DNA from: Saururus chinensis
Lineage: Eukaryota; Streptophyta; Magnoliopsida; Piperales; Saururaceae
DNA: 64,000 nt
Assembly (NCBI GenBank): GCA_035235625.1
Contig: CP141147.1
Span: 27,200,756 to 27,264,755, forward strand
Direction: 5' to 3'
The stretch's first letter is position 1; each line of letters begins with the position of its first letter. The notes beneath the pieces were generated by a model that was not told the origin of the DNA, made no database searches, and saw only the letters and a list, made by a program, of their open reading frames with translations. A program made the translations under genes and the position numbers. This document shows positions 44,941-57,403 of this stretch, piece after piece.

Positions 44941-45799
44941 AAAATCAATTCATTATTGATTTCGTCATTTAGAAGGACAAAGTTAGTACATTGTATTAAT
45001 TTAATTATACTCATTTCATCCTTTTAAAGGATGAAATTATAAAAAATATTTAAAAAACCACGCAGGTGTCAGCGCCTAGTCAGTGAAAAGGAACATCATA
45101 TTGGTAAATATTTTTCTCTCTCCGTTATTTTATTAGTTATATAAAATTTCTCAAATAATAAGCTACAAAAAACTGAACTAGTCACCAAAGTTATGATAAC
45201 TCTTATTAACATATTTCATATCTAATTATTCTAGTGACTACAAAAAAAATCATAATAAGAAAATTATTTGGACTTCAGCAATAACATATTTCAAGGTATG
45301 TGGATTGCCTGTAAAAAAAATTTTTAATATAATTGGAATTCAATAATAGAATCTAGACTTGGTTCACTGGATATATTAATAGAAAAAATCTAGATATAGT
45401 TTACTAAATCTCTAATTCTAAACTAATACAATTGGTTGAATTAAGAATATTTATTTGCAAGTAGAATAACATATTTATATTTGTTAGGATTAGAATGATT
45501 AAAGGTAGTATTTAAAATTTAAATAATATTATATAGATGAATAGGTGTAGAATAGAAATAAAATAATTTATCATACCTACATTCTCAATTTTATTAGTAG
45601 TAGGATTTATATTTGTTTAAAATTTAATAGTATAATATAGGTATTATATATCATATTATATAGTATATCATATACCATATATTAATGTATATATAGGATA
45701 TATATTTTATAAATTAATATAAAATATTATGGGTACATGAAGGTAAAAGTTAAAAAATTTATATAATATGGGTATAATAATTAAAAAGTAATATATAAC

Positions 45800-45995
45800 A
45801 AATCGAGTAAAGTTCGAGCCGAGCTTCAAGTCGATTTCGAGTCGAACCGATCAGGTTTCGAGTCGAGTCAATTCGAGCTGGCCCATGTTCGAGATCGGCT
45901 CGTTTGATTTTAAGTTCGAACCGAGCTCGAGTCGAGCTCACTTCGAGCCGAGCCAGTTCAGCTTGACGAGCTGGCTTGACTCATTAGTAGCCTTA
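45800..45995. repeat. TCGAG/GAGC-rich repeat segment
   Basis: At least twelve TCGAG, CGAGC or CGAGT pentamers fall in 195 bp, for example GAACCGAGCTCGAGTCGAGC. This composition is familiar as part of a widespread plant non-autonomous element. A weaker, possibly opposing end (aactcgactaagctcaagct) occurs near 43738. An element spanning 43.7-46.0 kb with the 44088-45113 element nested in it is possible but not proven. Confidence 0.5.
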
Positions 45996-46310
45996 ATCAG
46001 GGTCTTCAAAAATACGAGTTAGAGATGCTACAAAATGGAGTCATTAATTTCAATCATACGTGTTAGATTTTTTATTTTTTAAAAAAATAATAAAAAGGTA
46101 AGTAAAAGAAAAAGGTATAAAGTAATAAAAGTAGGTATAACTAAGAAAATAAAAAAAAGGTCATTCTTGGAGTCCCAAACTAGGATGCCAAATCCATGTA
46201 GGAAATGGCTCCCCGGTTCTAATAGTTGAAATGGCCATGCGGGATGCCATGCTGTAAGAAGTTGGCCTTCTACATTCTATATGAACATATACCCATTAGA
46301 AAATTATATT

Positions 46311-46400
46311 TATACACTTATTTTTTTTACATTATAGGCTTTACACTACCTTTGATTGGATAGAGAAATAAGACTAAGACTTATAAGTGTAGAAACGTGG
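46311..46400. mobile_element. MITE, ACTCTATTTTTTCT family, copy 3 (partial)
   Basis: Left-arm sequence ACACTTATTTTTTTTACATT, continuing ATAGGCTTTACACTACCTTTG, with a short complementary end (CTTATAAGTGT). It is followed within 35 bp by copy 4. Confidence 0.5.
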
Positions 46401-46432
46401 GTATAGGAAACAGATTAAGGAAGATGATATTT

Positions 46433-46556
46433 GTACTCTATTTTTTCTGCACTGTAGGCCTTATACCACTTAGGATTAAATAGGGGAAAGTGAATTTTAT
46501 GTTCTTAGGTAGTCCCCATCTAATCTAAGGCATATGGTACAAAGAAAATAGAGTAT
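46433..46556. mobile_element. MITE, ACTCTATTTTTTCT family, copy 4
   Basis: The left end GTACTCTATTTTTTCTGCAC and the right end, inverted ATACTCTATTTTCTTTGTAC, continue to CATATGCCTTA. Terminal repeats of about 30 bp, about 124 bp in all, non-coding. This is the best-preserved copy. Confidence 0.75.
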
Positions 46557-46559
46557 GGT

Positions 46560-48025
46560 TATCATTTTTTTAGAAAAATATTTTCCTAACCAAATTTGTA
46601 TGACCAGATTAAATGACCAATGGATATATGTAGGGGGAAACATGAGCATTTAGATCCCAAGTTTCTCACTTACTATTTTTTGGGTGATGTGGTAGCCTCT
46701 TATTGTTGGTCACTTACCTTGGTCATAAAAATTGGTCCAATTAGACAAGTCATATGCCTTGACAAGTGCCTTAGCATTATCAGCCGTAGGATTTTGATTC
46801 AAGGGCACACATAAGTCAGGGAAGATTGATTTATACCCCCTTGTGACATTAGACCTCGACCTAATGGCTCATGTTGTCTAGGCTCACGCTGCATACATGA
46901 ACCTAGACTCGTATAAATTCTTTTCATGAAGTAAAATGAGATATAGGGCCACTAACAGTACTCGTTATAGTGTTCTATTGTCTATACCATACTGCTAAGA
47001 AGTTAAATAGTATGATTAAATTTATTTGATAGATAAATAAAAAGATAATTTTATCTTACCACTTTTTAAATAGAACAATTATGATAAAAGCTATTTGATA
47101 CCCGTTTATCCATTGCTCGTTTGTCATATTTGTAAATATATTACACTCATTAAGTTTATATATAATACGAATATATTGTTTTAGGTACATTCTATACATA
47201 ATAGAGCTTGTATAGCAAGCTCACTCTTTGGAAACCATAATCTAATGCCTCTCAAGCCAGGGTAATACTAAGCTACATCTGCAGCCAACTTTTTCCTATA
47301 TAATATATATTTTACTATAAATTCATTTTCCCTTTCTACCCCATCCATGACCATATTGGGAGGGGAAAATTAGGATCTCCATTAGTGATTTAATTTTCAG
47401 CCACTTGCCCTCCTCTCTACCTACCTCGCCACCTTGCCACCTCACCTCAGCCTCTGTGCTCATCCTCCATTCATTTTCTTCCTCGTCCATAATCAACTCA
47501 GGGGGAGGGAGTGTTTAACACCTTACCGTCGCAGTGTACTTAGATCACTTGCTTCATTCTTCCTTTTTTACTCTTAACCTTTATCAAATAAATGAAGAGT
47601 GCATTTGATGGTATGTTAGCATTAGGCCGTATAGGTCTAAATGTAATATATACAAAACTGTCCAAGTTAATTTTCATGATCCTTGCAATATAATTACATT
47701 AACTATAAAAAAAAGTAGTAATGTTATTAATTTTTTACCTTAGCAATATCTTATTTATTGAATCAATTTGTGAAAGGTGCTTATTTTGGTATTTTCAAGC
47801 CACTAGTTTATTTAGTGATGTTTTAAAACGTTTATACCTTAAAACTGGTTTAATAGAGGTTGATGTATTGTAAGATAGAGATACTTCAAGCAATTTTCCA
47901 CATATAAGAATATGTTGGTTGAACCAATGAAAATTAAATTCCACACTTTTAAGTTCTAAGTAACATATTTCTAATTTCTGCAAATTCTTTTTAATATTTA
48001 AGTTGCACATAGGCTAAAAAAAAAA
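46560..48025. other. Intergenic, nothing firm
   Basis: AT-rich with short frames. Around 46880-46925 a segment (tctaggctcacgctgcatac...) resembles the right arm of foldback element 2 at 39670-39715. 47390-47520 is C-rich and promoter-like in composition, but no gene follows it. Confidence 0.3.
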
Positions 48026-49277
48026 GCTAGACATATCTATATAATTATCAGCATCCACCGTGTAGACTGCTGCTTTAAATATATATTTATACACTTATTG
48101 TGGATAGCCATCCACTGAGTCAACTCTATTAAGAGGGTAGGCTAACTAAAAGAGGGGGTGGTGAAGTACTCATCTTTTAAAAGAAACCCAACTCACTCCT
48201 AAGCTAACCCATCATAGGGAGATTTGGTTTGGCATTTGAGTTGGGATTACAGTTTTGTCATATCAAGTTCAAGAACAAAAAGGAGTACACTACTATATCT
48301 AGTATTTCTATTTTGAATTCCAAAAAAATTACTATATGTGCTTCCACCGAGCAATAACAAAAAACTTAATAAATTACTTTAAATGTAAAAGATCACCCTA
48401 TAATAACCTCTATTTAATTTGTAGAGGCATAAATTGAGCTAGACATATCTATATAGCCAGCATTCACCATGCATATAGTGTGGATTGCTTCTTTAAATAT
48501 ATATTATAAACTGTTTATGGATAGCCATCCACTAAGTCAACTCTATTTAGGGGATATGCTAATTAAAAGAGGGGGTGGTGAAGTACTCATCTTTTAAAAG
48601 AAACCCAACTCTCAATCCTATCATAGGGAGATTTGGTTTGGCATTTGAGTTGGGATCTCAGTTTTGTCATATCAAGTTTAAGAACCAAAATGAGTACACT
48701 ATTATAAGAGTACACTACTATATCTGGTATTTCTATTTTGAATTCCAAAAAAAAACTACTATATGCACTTCCAATAAATAATAACAAAAAAATATTGAAT
48801 TATTTTAAATGTAAAAGGTCACCTATCATGACCTCCATCTAATTTGTAGAGGCATAAATTGAGCTAGACATATCTATATAGTCACCATTCGCCATGCATA
48901 TGGTGTGGACTTCTTCTTTAAATATATATTATACATTGTTAGTGGATAGTCATCCAGTGAGTCAACTCTATTAAGGGGGTAGGCTAACTAAAAGAGGGGG
49001 TAGTGAAGAACCCATCTTTTAAAAGAAACCCAACTCTCACTCTTAAGCAAACCCATCAAAGGGATATTATTTGGTTTGGCATTTGAGTTGGGATCACAGT
49101 TTTGTCATATCAGGTTTAAGAACCAAAAGGACTACACTACTATATCTGGTATTTCTATTTCCAAAAAAACTACAATATGCACTTCCACTAAAAAATAAAA
49201 AAAGAAATATTGAATTACTTTAAATATAAAAGGTCATATATCATGACCTCCATCTAATTTGTAGAGGCACACATTGA
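48026..49277. repeat. Tandem triplication, ~415-bp unit
   Basis: Three head-to-tail copies start GCTAGACATATCTATATA at 48026, 48438 and 48863 (periods 412 and 425). Internal landmarks shared by all three are TGGATAG(C/T)CATCCA, AAAAGAGGGGGT(G/A)GTGAAG, TTTGGTTTGGCATTTGAGTT, GTTTTGTCATATCA and TTTGTAGAGGCA. Copy 3 ends near 49277. Differences are small indels and scattered substitutions. No coding function is apparent. Confidence 0.93.
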
Positions 49278-51600
49278 AAACGATGTTGCTCTATGCGATG
49301 TAAGAAATAAAGTATCTATACATCCAAAAGATCATACTTGCTTTAATATACATATCATGAGTTGCACAACATGTCATTGAGATATTTAAGACTCATTTAA
49401 AAGAAATAGATCACACTGACAAACATGCTCCAATTTACAAAGCGTGAATTTTCTAAAATCTTTCAGTCTTACCGTAACAAAAGAAAAATTGTTGTAAATT
49501 AGTGTTCTTTTGCTGTTGAGCTAATGAACTTTATGTTAAAGATAGTTATAGAACCTGTGAAGATCCCAAACATTGACTACATTGGGATAACTGCAATGAT
49601 AAAGTGAAAACGTCATAGTGATGACTAAATGTATACGGGAACCCAACTTCACAAACTATGCTTGGCGCATTTGTGCCACGAGAGACGACCCGAAGCATGT
49701 GCATAAGCATATATACATGGGCTAAGAAAGTTGAGAGATAAGATACAAGAGGGCTTCGGCTGCTATCATAAATTAAGCAAACAAGGATCATCAGAAAAAA
49801 ATTGCTTCAATAATATCGGAAAACATGCTAGCTGTGTTTGCATTTATAAAAGTTTATAAAACCATACTAATGTCTCATGGCCATTAAACATTTCTTGAAA
49901 GCATTCTGAATGTAGTGCATGCAATGAGTAAAAAAGAAACCGAAACAACAAACAGTGGTCAAGATTGGAAATTATAGTCAAGCTCATAACAGATTGACCA
50001 ATGGTGTTGCATTGAGTTTTCAATGTATAAATGACTGCTAAGCGATCCAAATTGAGTACATAGCAAGAACTTGTAGAATAAAAGCTTAATTTATGATAGC
50101 AGCATTAAGTGTTACCTATGGGCATATAATCTTTAACAAGCAAAAGGGGCATTATTGATAATAATTTTACTAGGTTTTGTTGACCGATAACATAGAAAAC
50201 AGTATTGATATGGATGACAGTATCGATGACCATGGATACTGGTATGCACCAATAATATGCTTGATACACACTGAAATGAGCGTGAACTCTTTGATAAACA
50301 TAATAAATATTATAAATAATAATATATTATTATAATACTTCCTTTAAAGCATAATAAGACTATGGTAGGCGGTATCAACGAATACGAGTGCTCTAAAATT
50401 AGTTTATTTTAAAACCATGCATTATTACTCCTTTTATCCAATACAAATTATTACTCCTTTCGTCCCATATTAAGTGCTATGAAATTAGTTTATTTTAGAA
50501 CCAAATAAGATGTTTTATATGAGTCACACATGAATATTATGGAGAAACTCATGCAATAGATGTTTAAGTAAATATATAATTGTGGAGCACTATATTTAGA
50601 AAAAAATAATTATGTAAATTGTATGGACCCACATATATTAATCTCATATAATTTTTTTAAAATATTTTTAATATAATAAGAACATTGTCATCTTTAAACC
50701 TTCGAAGAAGTTGGGTTTGAATTGTATTTTTATTTTAGAAAAAAAGATTTATTTTTTTAAATAATAATAGATTTAAGTATCGATATGTATCAGCTGTATG
50801 GATATGATATAATTGATATGTATCGAATATTTATGTGGGGAGAGAATCATCCCCGATACCGTATCGGTGTCGATTGATACGGGTATGAATCGGCCGATAC
50901 GCACTCATATCGGCCGATACAACCTTCCATGACCGACAATAATTTCTCCTCCTCTAGTTAAGGGCTCTTTGGGTGAAGAAATTGGTAGAAATGGAATGAA
51001 TTTTTTTTGGAAATAATTCAATTGATGCAACATTAATTTAAAATTTTTTAAATAAATATGGATGGAACTTCTAACCTATTTTTAAAACTTTTAACTATCA
51101 TAACTCTCTTTACCGAACTCTGATATGCAATTTTTGGTACTATACTTTTTTGGTATTGTTGTGTTATAATAAGGAGTCCTATCAAATAAGAACTTACATG
51201 GATGGGTTATCTTGAGCCTTTAAAATAAAGTTCACCTATATAGCACACTTCTCAAAGCTCAAATCAATATGAGATACAATGATTAAAAAATGGTGAAATC
51301 TAAAATTCCAAAACACGAGACTCGGAGCCAAAATTAACACAATCACCTCGTGAGTGATTTGTTGATTCCGTTAAAATTAACTTTGAATCTTCCTACCAAC
51401 AAAATTTTTAATTTTATACTACTTCTATATCCAACTACAATTCTATTGAATTGGACAGAATTGTAGTGAAATACTTGTAATCTAAGAGGAATGCCACACT
51501 TAAATAGCCCATTAAGTATTCAACATTCATTTGGCCTAAGAATGACAACTTTTTCTCTTCTCTCAATTATTATGTTCTCTTTCTCAAACAAAACGTAAGA
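49278..51600. other. Intergenic with MITE-like debris
   Basis: 50853-50921 repeats GATAC(C/G)-type motifs (CGGCCGATAC twice). Similar motifs (gtattgatatggatgacagtatcgatgacc) near 50200 suggest the two ends of a GATACG-rich element of about 740 bp. 50450-50475 (ACTCCTTTCGTCCCATATTA) looks like a Stowaway-type end, but I could not find its partner. No genes. Confidence 0.3.
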
Positions 51601-53040
51601 GATATATGGTACACATGCCATCTCCAAATTCTAGATTTTTAATTGAAATTATAGACATTCTACTCTTTCCTGATATATATCCTTTGAATGGTTCAAGATC
51701 ATTGGATTAACAGACGGGAAAATCTTCATCCCCTTCAATCCTGTCAGCCTTGAGCTAATATTGTCATATTCCAATGGCATGATGCTGGATCAGCCTGCCA
51801 TTGTAGTTTGGGACACTCGCGAGGAGAGCCTGCCCAGGTCGATAATGTAGAGTGGATGGCCAGCTAAAACTTGGTGGTAGGGGGAGGGCGCACGGATAAA
51901 AAAATCCAAACTTTACAATAGATCTATACAGAACATGCAATATCTAACATCAATTAGCAATAAACATGTATCTCATTCAATCAATCAAAGGAAAATATCA
52001 AATATAAGAGAGATGATGGGCTGACCTGGGTGTTCCAGCCCTTGCACATCCTCCACAAATCAGTTCGTGTATGCCAAACACAAGATCTAGAGGAGGAGAT
52101 TAAGGTTTACCTTTCTAATGTGTAGATCCCTCAACACCTTGCTTGGATTGATGAAACACAACAATGAATCAGTCTAATCAAGCTCCAAAATGACCCAGTA
52201 ATAGAGAAGAGTGTCCTCCTTCCTTTCAGCTTGCCTAGAGCACCTTGGAGAGGGGATAGGAGGGGCGGCCAGCAACTATTCCCAATGGAGGAGCAGGCCG
52301 CACCAAGGGAGAGAAGGGAGACAAGGAGGGGGCGGCCCTTGCTTATGCAATTAGGGCTTTCTCCTCACTTTCCTTTCCCTTATATACCCCTTCCCCAATC
52401 CAATTATAAGTGGGCCTAAATTGGGCTATTGCTTAATGGACTTCACTGCTTTATTCCACCCGGTTTTACTAGAGGGTCTAACACAACGGGAGTGGGCTCT
52501 GTACCACAGAGCTTGCGGAGGCCTGAACCCCTACACACGGCTAAGCCCACGATAGGGTCGACCCCTCACTAATCACGGGTCCCACCCTTGACATCTAATT
52601 CGCCCATCTGGGCCCCACAATGTGTAAATGCACACCTGGATGTATGTCTAATATACATGTGTGACATATGTAGGTCCCACTATGTGTAACGAAGGCACAT
52701 GTGGGGTTGGCATGACCGCCCCCACTACCCTTGGACCTCGTGGCCCGTACCAATTTACCTAGACCGCAGTACCGTTGGACCAAACCGGGCCCGAACCCAT
52801 ACCATGGTCCAACAGATAAATGTCTCGATTTTGTCCTCCCCAGGCTTGGCAAATGCCGCAACACGTGAAGCAAGCCAAGGCACGGTGGCAAATTGATGCA
52901 GGCCGCCACGACCGGGTTTATCAGCTTCGCTTCATGATCTCCTCGTCTTCTTGGAAGGTGGCCACCCACCCCTAGTCAGACCCAATGAGTTGTTGTCGGA
53001 GAACTTCTTCAAGCAGCTTGAGGTCGATCTGTTGGTGCTG
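51601..53040. other. Unclassified GC-richer region, possible old LTR material
   Basis: 52230-52400 and 52490-52900 are GC-rich with no domain-bearing frame. A TTATATACCCC phrase (52379-52389) after a CCTTTCCC tract resembles a promoter, and the surrounding sequence has the look of a diverged LTR. No matching ends were found. Confidence 0.25.
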
Positions 53041-53085
53041 TCCTGTTAAGTGATCAGAGAAGCTATAACATGTTTCTTCTTTGCC

Positions 53086-53163
53086 AGGAGGGAACATATA
53101 TAATCCACAAATTTTGGTTCATGTAGGAGGGAACATATATAATCCACAAATTTTGGTTCATGT
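53086..53163. repeat. Exact 39-bp tandem duplication
   Basis: AGGAGGGAACATATATAATC begins at 53086 and again at 53125; both 39-bp copies are identical. It keeps a minus-strand 75-codon frame open with a repeated 13-residue segment (HEPKFVDYICSLL), but that frame has no recognised function. Confidence 0.95.
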
Positions 53164-53301
53164 TGGGGGTGTAGTTTTCTTGCATGCACGCAAACTGTGC
53201 CAAAGAAGATGAAATTATCAACTGCCAAGCGTTTGGAGTTCTTGGTGATATCCGACTCAATTATGCAACGCATCTAGGGTTGTAGACCTCATCCTTATCA
53301 T

Positions 53302-53339
53302 CAATTTGAGCCAGTTTATGCAGAAACTGGCTCAAATTG
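53302..53339. repeat. Perfect 16-bp inverted repeat with 6-nt loop
   Basis: CAATTTGAGCCAGTTT, loop ATGCAG, AAACTGGCTCAAATTG. Pairing is complete across 16 bp. Its origin is unknown; it is much shorter than a plant miRNA precursor stem. Confidence 0.9.
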
Positions 53340-55089
53340 GCCTGTCTAGTCTAGCCGATCAAACTTGATCCACCGTGACATGGTCAAATTTTTGTACCAG
53401 GCCATCTAGTTATAAAAACTCAGTCGAGCTAAATATATGCTCAAATCAACCTAGGAAAATGGTAACCCGAACACCAATTCGGGTCAATGGCCTTGCTTGT
53501 TTTAAAAGAGTGTGGAGTACATAATTGTCATGGATGACAATTGACAACTGAGTTCAAACTCTTTATCTACAAAAAAAGAAACTTATCATGTAACATGGCC
53601 TTTGGGTATATATATGTGATATCGGAGATGATTTTGTCTTCAATTTGTTTGGCCTTTTTTCTCATCCTCGTTACAAAAAATACAAGATATTGACTTTTGT
53701 TAGAGAAAAATATGGAGAAATACTCATTTTTATAAATAAACTAAATTTGTGTGGCCTTTCTAGCAGTTTATAAATTGTGACTAACCCGTGAAAAATGCTT
53801 AGCTTTAGGGGCTGTTTTTTGTAAAATAATTGCTTAGTCTTAGGACCCAATTAGAAGGGTAAGTTGGGTAATTCCCCATAATAATATCTGGGATAATTTA
53901 TACTGTAATTAGGACCGAGGAGACATTTTAATTTCACCATCACAAGAGTGAGGGGACCACTCGACATGTGTGGGCCCCGTCAGCTGCGCGGCCGCAGCAA
54001 AAAGGTGGGAGCCATTCATTGTGCGCATGCCTCCTGAAGTCAAAAGTCAACGGAGCACACTTTCCCATGCCCTGGAACTGGTAGCCCGCCTGCAGTTTTC
54101 GAAGTGACGAAAATACCCCCAGGCCCTGACAGGTGAGGGGCAGCCTCCGAATTCTGCGAGATGGGCTCGGAGTGGGAGGTGGGACTACGTCACGTGGGAC
54201 GACTGACTTAGGCGGGCTTGGGCCTTTGGGTGGGCCTCTATTGGGACGTGTAGCTGGGCCCTACCTTTTGTACTTTTGGCTCAGAACTGTTCACGTGCGT
54301 TAGGGGTCACCGTTTACCCGGCAGACATGGAGCTGAGTCCTCGGATCCCCATCTCCAGCCATGTTGTGGGGCCCTTATTCTACAAACAAAAATTCGGGCC
54401 CCTACAGAAAGTGACATAAGAAAATTTAAAAGAGAAAACAATGCGCCTTTTACGGGCTTGGTGCACACATACCGGCCCAAGCCGGCCTACTGTTCACGAG
54501 CCGGGTTTAAGCCCAGCCCACTCACAAATGGGCCCGGGCTTGGCCCAGGCTCATATGTAGCCTGGGTCATGTTGGGCCTCAATTGGGCCTCAATTTATGG
54601 CCCACGGCCCGCAAATGGCTGGACTGGACTAGGCTCAACCCAAACAAGCCCCAACGGCTCTATAGCTCTTTTTAGGTAAATTATTAAAATACCCCCAATA
54701 CAGCCATTTTTTGGCAGTTATGGGGATATTTTTTATATTTCAAAAAGAAAGCTCTTTCAGAAGGAGGGGGGAAGGGTTTTTTTCACTTCTCACTCTCACT
54801 CACTCTCTCAAATTCTTCAAGAATGCTCTGAATTCTTTAAGCTCTCTACAAAATCTTTTTTATAATTTTATTATTTTATTTCATTCATTGTTTTACACTT
54901 TCTTTTTAATTTTTTCTTCACCTTTTTCTTTTTTTTTAAATGGCCCACTACTCTAGTGTTTCTGTTAAATGAGGGAACTCCAAAAGGTTAAATACTCTTC
55001 AATATAGGGTCGATTCATCCTGACTATGAGTTTAACACCAAAGTCAATAATGAGGTAGTGCCCATGTCATCGGTCTGTGGGTGACATAC
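53340..55089. other. Intergenic, GGCCC-rich segment at 54450-54660
   Basis: 53940-54420 is GC-rich and promoter-like but is not followed by a recognisable gene. 54460-54660 is dense in GGCCC/GGGCC phrases (CAAATGGGCCCGGGCTTGG), another low-complexity family common in plant intergenic DNA. 54790-54950 is CT/T-rich. Confidence 0.3.
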
Positions 55090-56270
55090 AAGTGCATTAA
55101 AGAAGCACAATTTTTTTTCTGTATGTGTAGCAATACTTAACAAAGCAAGAAGTACCATACCTAAAAAAATCTTCATGTAACTATAATGATGGTAGTACAC
55201 AAATTTGCAAAATACAACTCAGTGTTGGAGGTAGTGGTCAACTTACTAAGCAACATCGACTGATGAGCCCTAATGCATGGATGCAGTGATATGAGGAGGC
55301 ACAATTAAGTAGCATGGCTAGCTCATCTAACACTTTGAGTGCTTTCACATACAATGAAAGTACAAATTGTAATGAGCTAGCCAAACAACCATTCTATTTT
55401 ACATGTGACATAAAGTTTGAAAAGTATGCGAAGAATGTCTTCAACCCATCCTTTCACAAGATTTCACGTAATACAACTAAGTCAAACTATATTAACTCTT
55501 CAACGAATACAAAGGTAAACTTATCGAAACATTTTCTAAGATTCTAGTTAAAATTGGTCTTACTTAGTATATATGAACTAGTAACCAAAATTTAAGATCT
55601 ATTTGTATTATTACAAATTACATTGATCATGATTGAGTTTAAATAAAAGAATTATTACTTTTAATTTATTAGAATGCCCTCATACATGAATAGTAATTAG
55701 TGAGTCTGTAATAATGGCTTTACATTGCTATTATTTTAATGATGAAATTACTTCTGTTACCTTAGATAATGCTTCAAATAATAAAAATTATGTAGAGTAT
55801 CTTTAAACATATTTTCTCCCTATATTCAATGAAAATTTTTTCCATATAAATTGTTGTTGCTATTTTAATAATTTATTTGTTCAAAATAGTTTAAATATTG
55901 TTAATGATCACGAAAAGAATATTAGAGAAGTGCTAATATATATTAGTTCTTCCCTATTTGGATCTCAAGAATTTAGAGAGTTGTGTAAACAATACGAAAA
56001 AAATATGAAAATTTTTGTCTTAGATGTTAAACATAGGTGGAATAGTACTTATTTAATATTAGAATCTTATTATAGATTAAAAGAAATTTTTTTATTATGG
56101 TGTGTGGATAAGATGCCTGAATGCTTTAGTATGTGAATGATTTTGAAATTCTAACCATTATTATAAATTTTTTACATGTTTTTTATGAAACCATTAAACA
56201 ATTATTTGTATATATTATTATACTTTTTTAGTCCTTAATCAACTCTATAATATTAGAAAGAATCATGTAT
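55090..56270 (+). pseudogene. hAT-superfamily transposase relic
   Basis: Read in shifting frames. Near 55090-55270 there is a degraded N-terminal zinc-finger-like segment. 55310-55550 gives LAKQPFYF, FEKYAKNVFNPSFHKISRNT, as in plant RICESLEEPER-type hAT transposases. From about 55760 comes a DNASNNKN catalytic-region motif, then an FHINCCCYFNNLFVQ segment (the CxxHxxNL-type helix, His lost). 55930-56133 gives FGSQEFRELCKQYE and HRWNSTYLILESYYRLKE, and the frame fades out by 56270. Frameshifts and stops (for example near 55804 and 56134) make it non-functional. No hAT ends or 8-bp duplication were located, so element limits are unknown. Confidence 0.85.
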
Positions 56271-56329
56271 TTAATAGGCCTATAAAAACAAAATATAAAA
56301 ATTATTAGTTTGAAATCCCTATATTATTT

Positions 56330-56560
56330 TGTTAGGAAAATTAAATAAATATTATTAAAAATAATAATTACCAAATAATGGAGAGAGAAACTTATTTCCC
56401 ATAATGGCATTCATTTTCACCATAGAGGCATCGCTGCGGCTATTTTTTTAAAAAAAATCCAAATTTCGTCCTTTTAAAAGACAAAACTCATTTTCTATAA
56501 TTCTGTCTATTTAAAGGATGAAATCCATATAGTTCACTATCTCTTAGACCCATCTCTTAG
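56330..56560. mobile_element. Partial copy related to the 44088-45113 element
   Basis: AATAATATTAAAAATAATAATTAC-like DNA leads into TTACCAAATAATGGAGAGAG, followed by TTCGTCCTTTTAAAAGACAA and TTTAAAGGATGAAATCCATA. This is the same order as the left and right arms at 44.1 and 45.0 kb, without the CT/AG interior. Confidence 0.45.
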
Positions 56561-56849
56561 TCCAATGTCTTGAATGTCTAATCACATTTTACCTGATGGC
56601 TTACCAGGCTATAATCACAGAGACAAATGGTGTATGATCCAATTGCAATCGATGACAGGATTGTGGTCTACTGATGTAATTTTTGTTTTTTTATATTATG
56701 TAATGAATGTATCCTTTCTAGAGACTGAGGTCGATTTTTTTATGTAATGGACTCATTAAGTAATATTAATGAAAAAAAGTGTTCTTACCTACAAATTTGT
56801 CATTCTACTTTCCTATTTTGCAACGCATAAAATTGTTTCAAACCATAGC

Positions 56850-57335
56850 ATGTAACACTTTATTGATGACACGACCTCTCAAGATGATCATCTTTATGCT
56901 AACACGATATGTAACATATTATACACGGCCTATCTTTAAGTAGCATTATTGGTGACACAATTAACGTATGGTCGTGTTCTCTATGACACGATCATCACAC
57001 TAATATTTGACGACCTAACTATACTTCATGTGATTGGTTACACGACCAACTGGATGATCGTCTTTTTGCTAAAACGATCTAACAAACAGTCATATGATTG
57101 ATGACAAGACATACGTCTTGGAGTGTTGTTACCTACACGATCTGTAACCTATCTTAGACGACTTAACATGTCTTTGTGTTATTAGACATGACTTACGTAT
57201 ATTCATCATGTTGATTACACGATATGTATCTTATATTAGACGACCGAACATGAGTTCGTATCAGCAGTGACACGATGGATGTGAAGTCACATAGTTGATT
57301 ACACGATCTGCTACCATAGACCACACGATATTGAA
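56850..57335. repeat. Degenerate self-complementary ACACGA array 1
   Basis: Repeated phrases TGATTACACGATCTG, GACACGA, TTAGACGAC and GTGTTATT, at 30-75 bp spacing, contain both GTGT...AT and AT...ACAC halves. It lies just downstream of the ULP1-like stop codon at 57404. Three further arrays lie inside the same element. Confidence 0.6.
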
Positions 57336-57403
57336 TGAAATTAAAAAAGTTGGGCGAACTTTATAAATTATGTATTGTAAGAGTGCCCCCCCCAAAAAAA
57401 ATA

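Larger units (their letters stand above)
44088..45113. mobile_element. Inverted-repeat element with CT/AG-rich interior
   Basis: The left end reads ATATTTACTAATATGGTTTT and the right end, read inverted, AAATATTTACCAATATGATG. Further in, both arms carry ATTTCATYCTT and AAAATCAAT...TGATTTYGTCATTTAGAA phrases. The interior is a CT tract (44302-44660) and, 165 bp later, an AG tract (44825-44940), able to pair with each other. A related, shorter copy is at about 56330-56560. Exact ends and target duplications are uncertain. Confidence 0.5.

Noticed and set aside
45800..45995. TCGAG-rich segment considered as a gene promoter
   Set aside because: Low-complexity repeat familiar from non-autonomous elements; no gene follows.
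53302..53339. Hairpin considered as a miRNA precursor
   Set aside because: A 16-bp stem is too short for a plant miRNA duplex, and extended flanking pairing was not seen.
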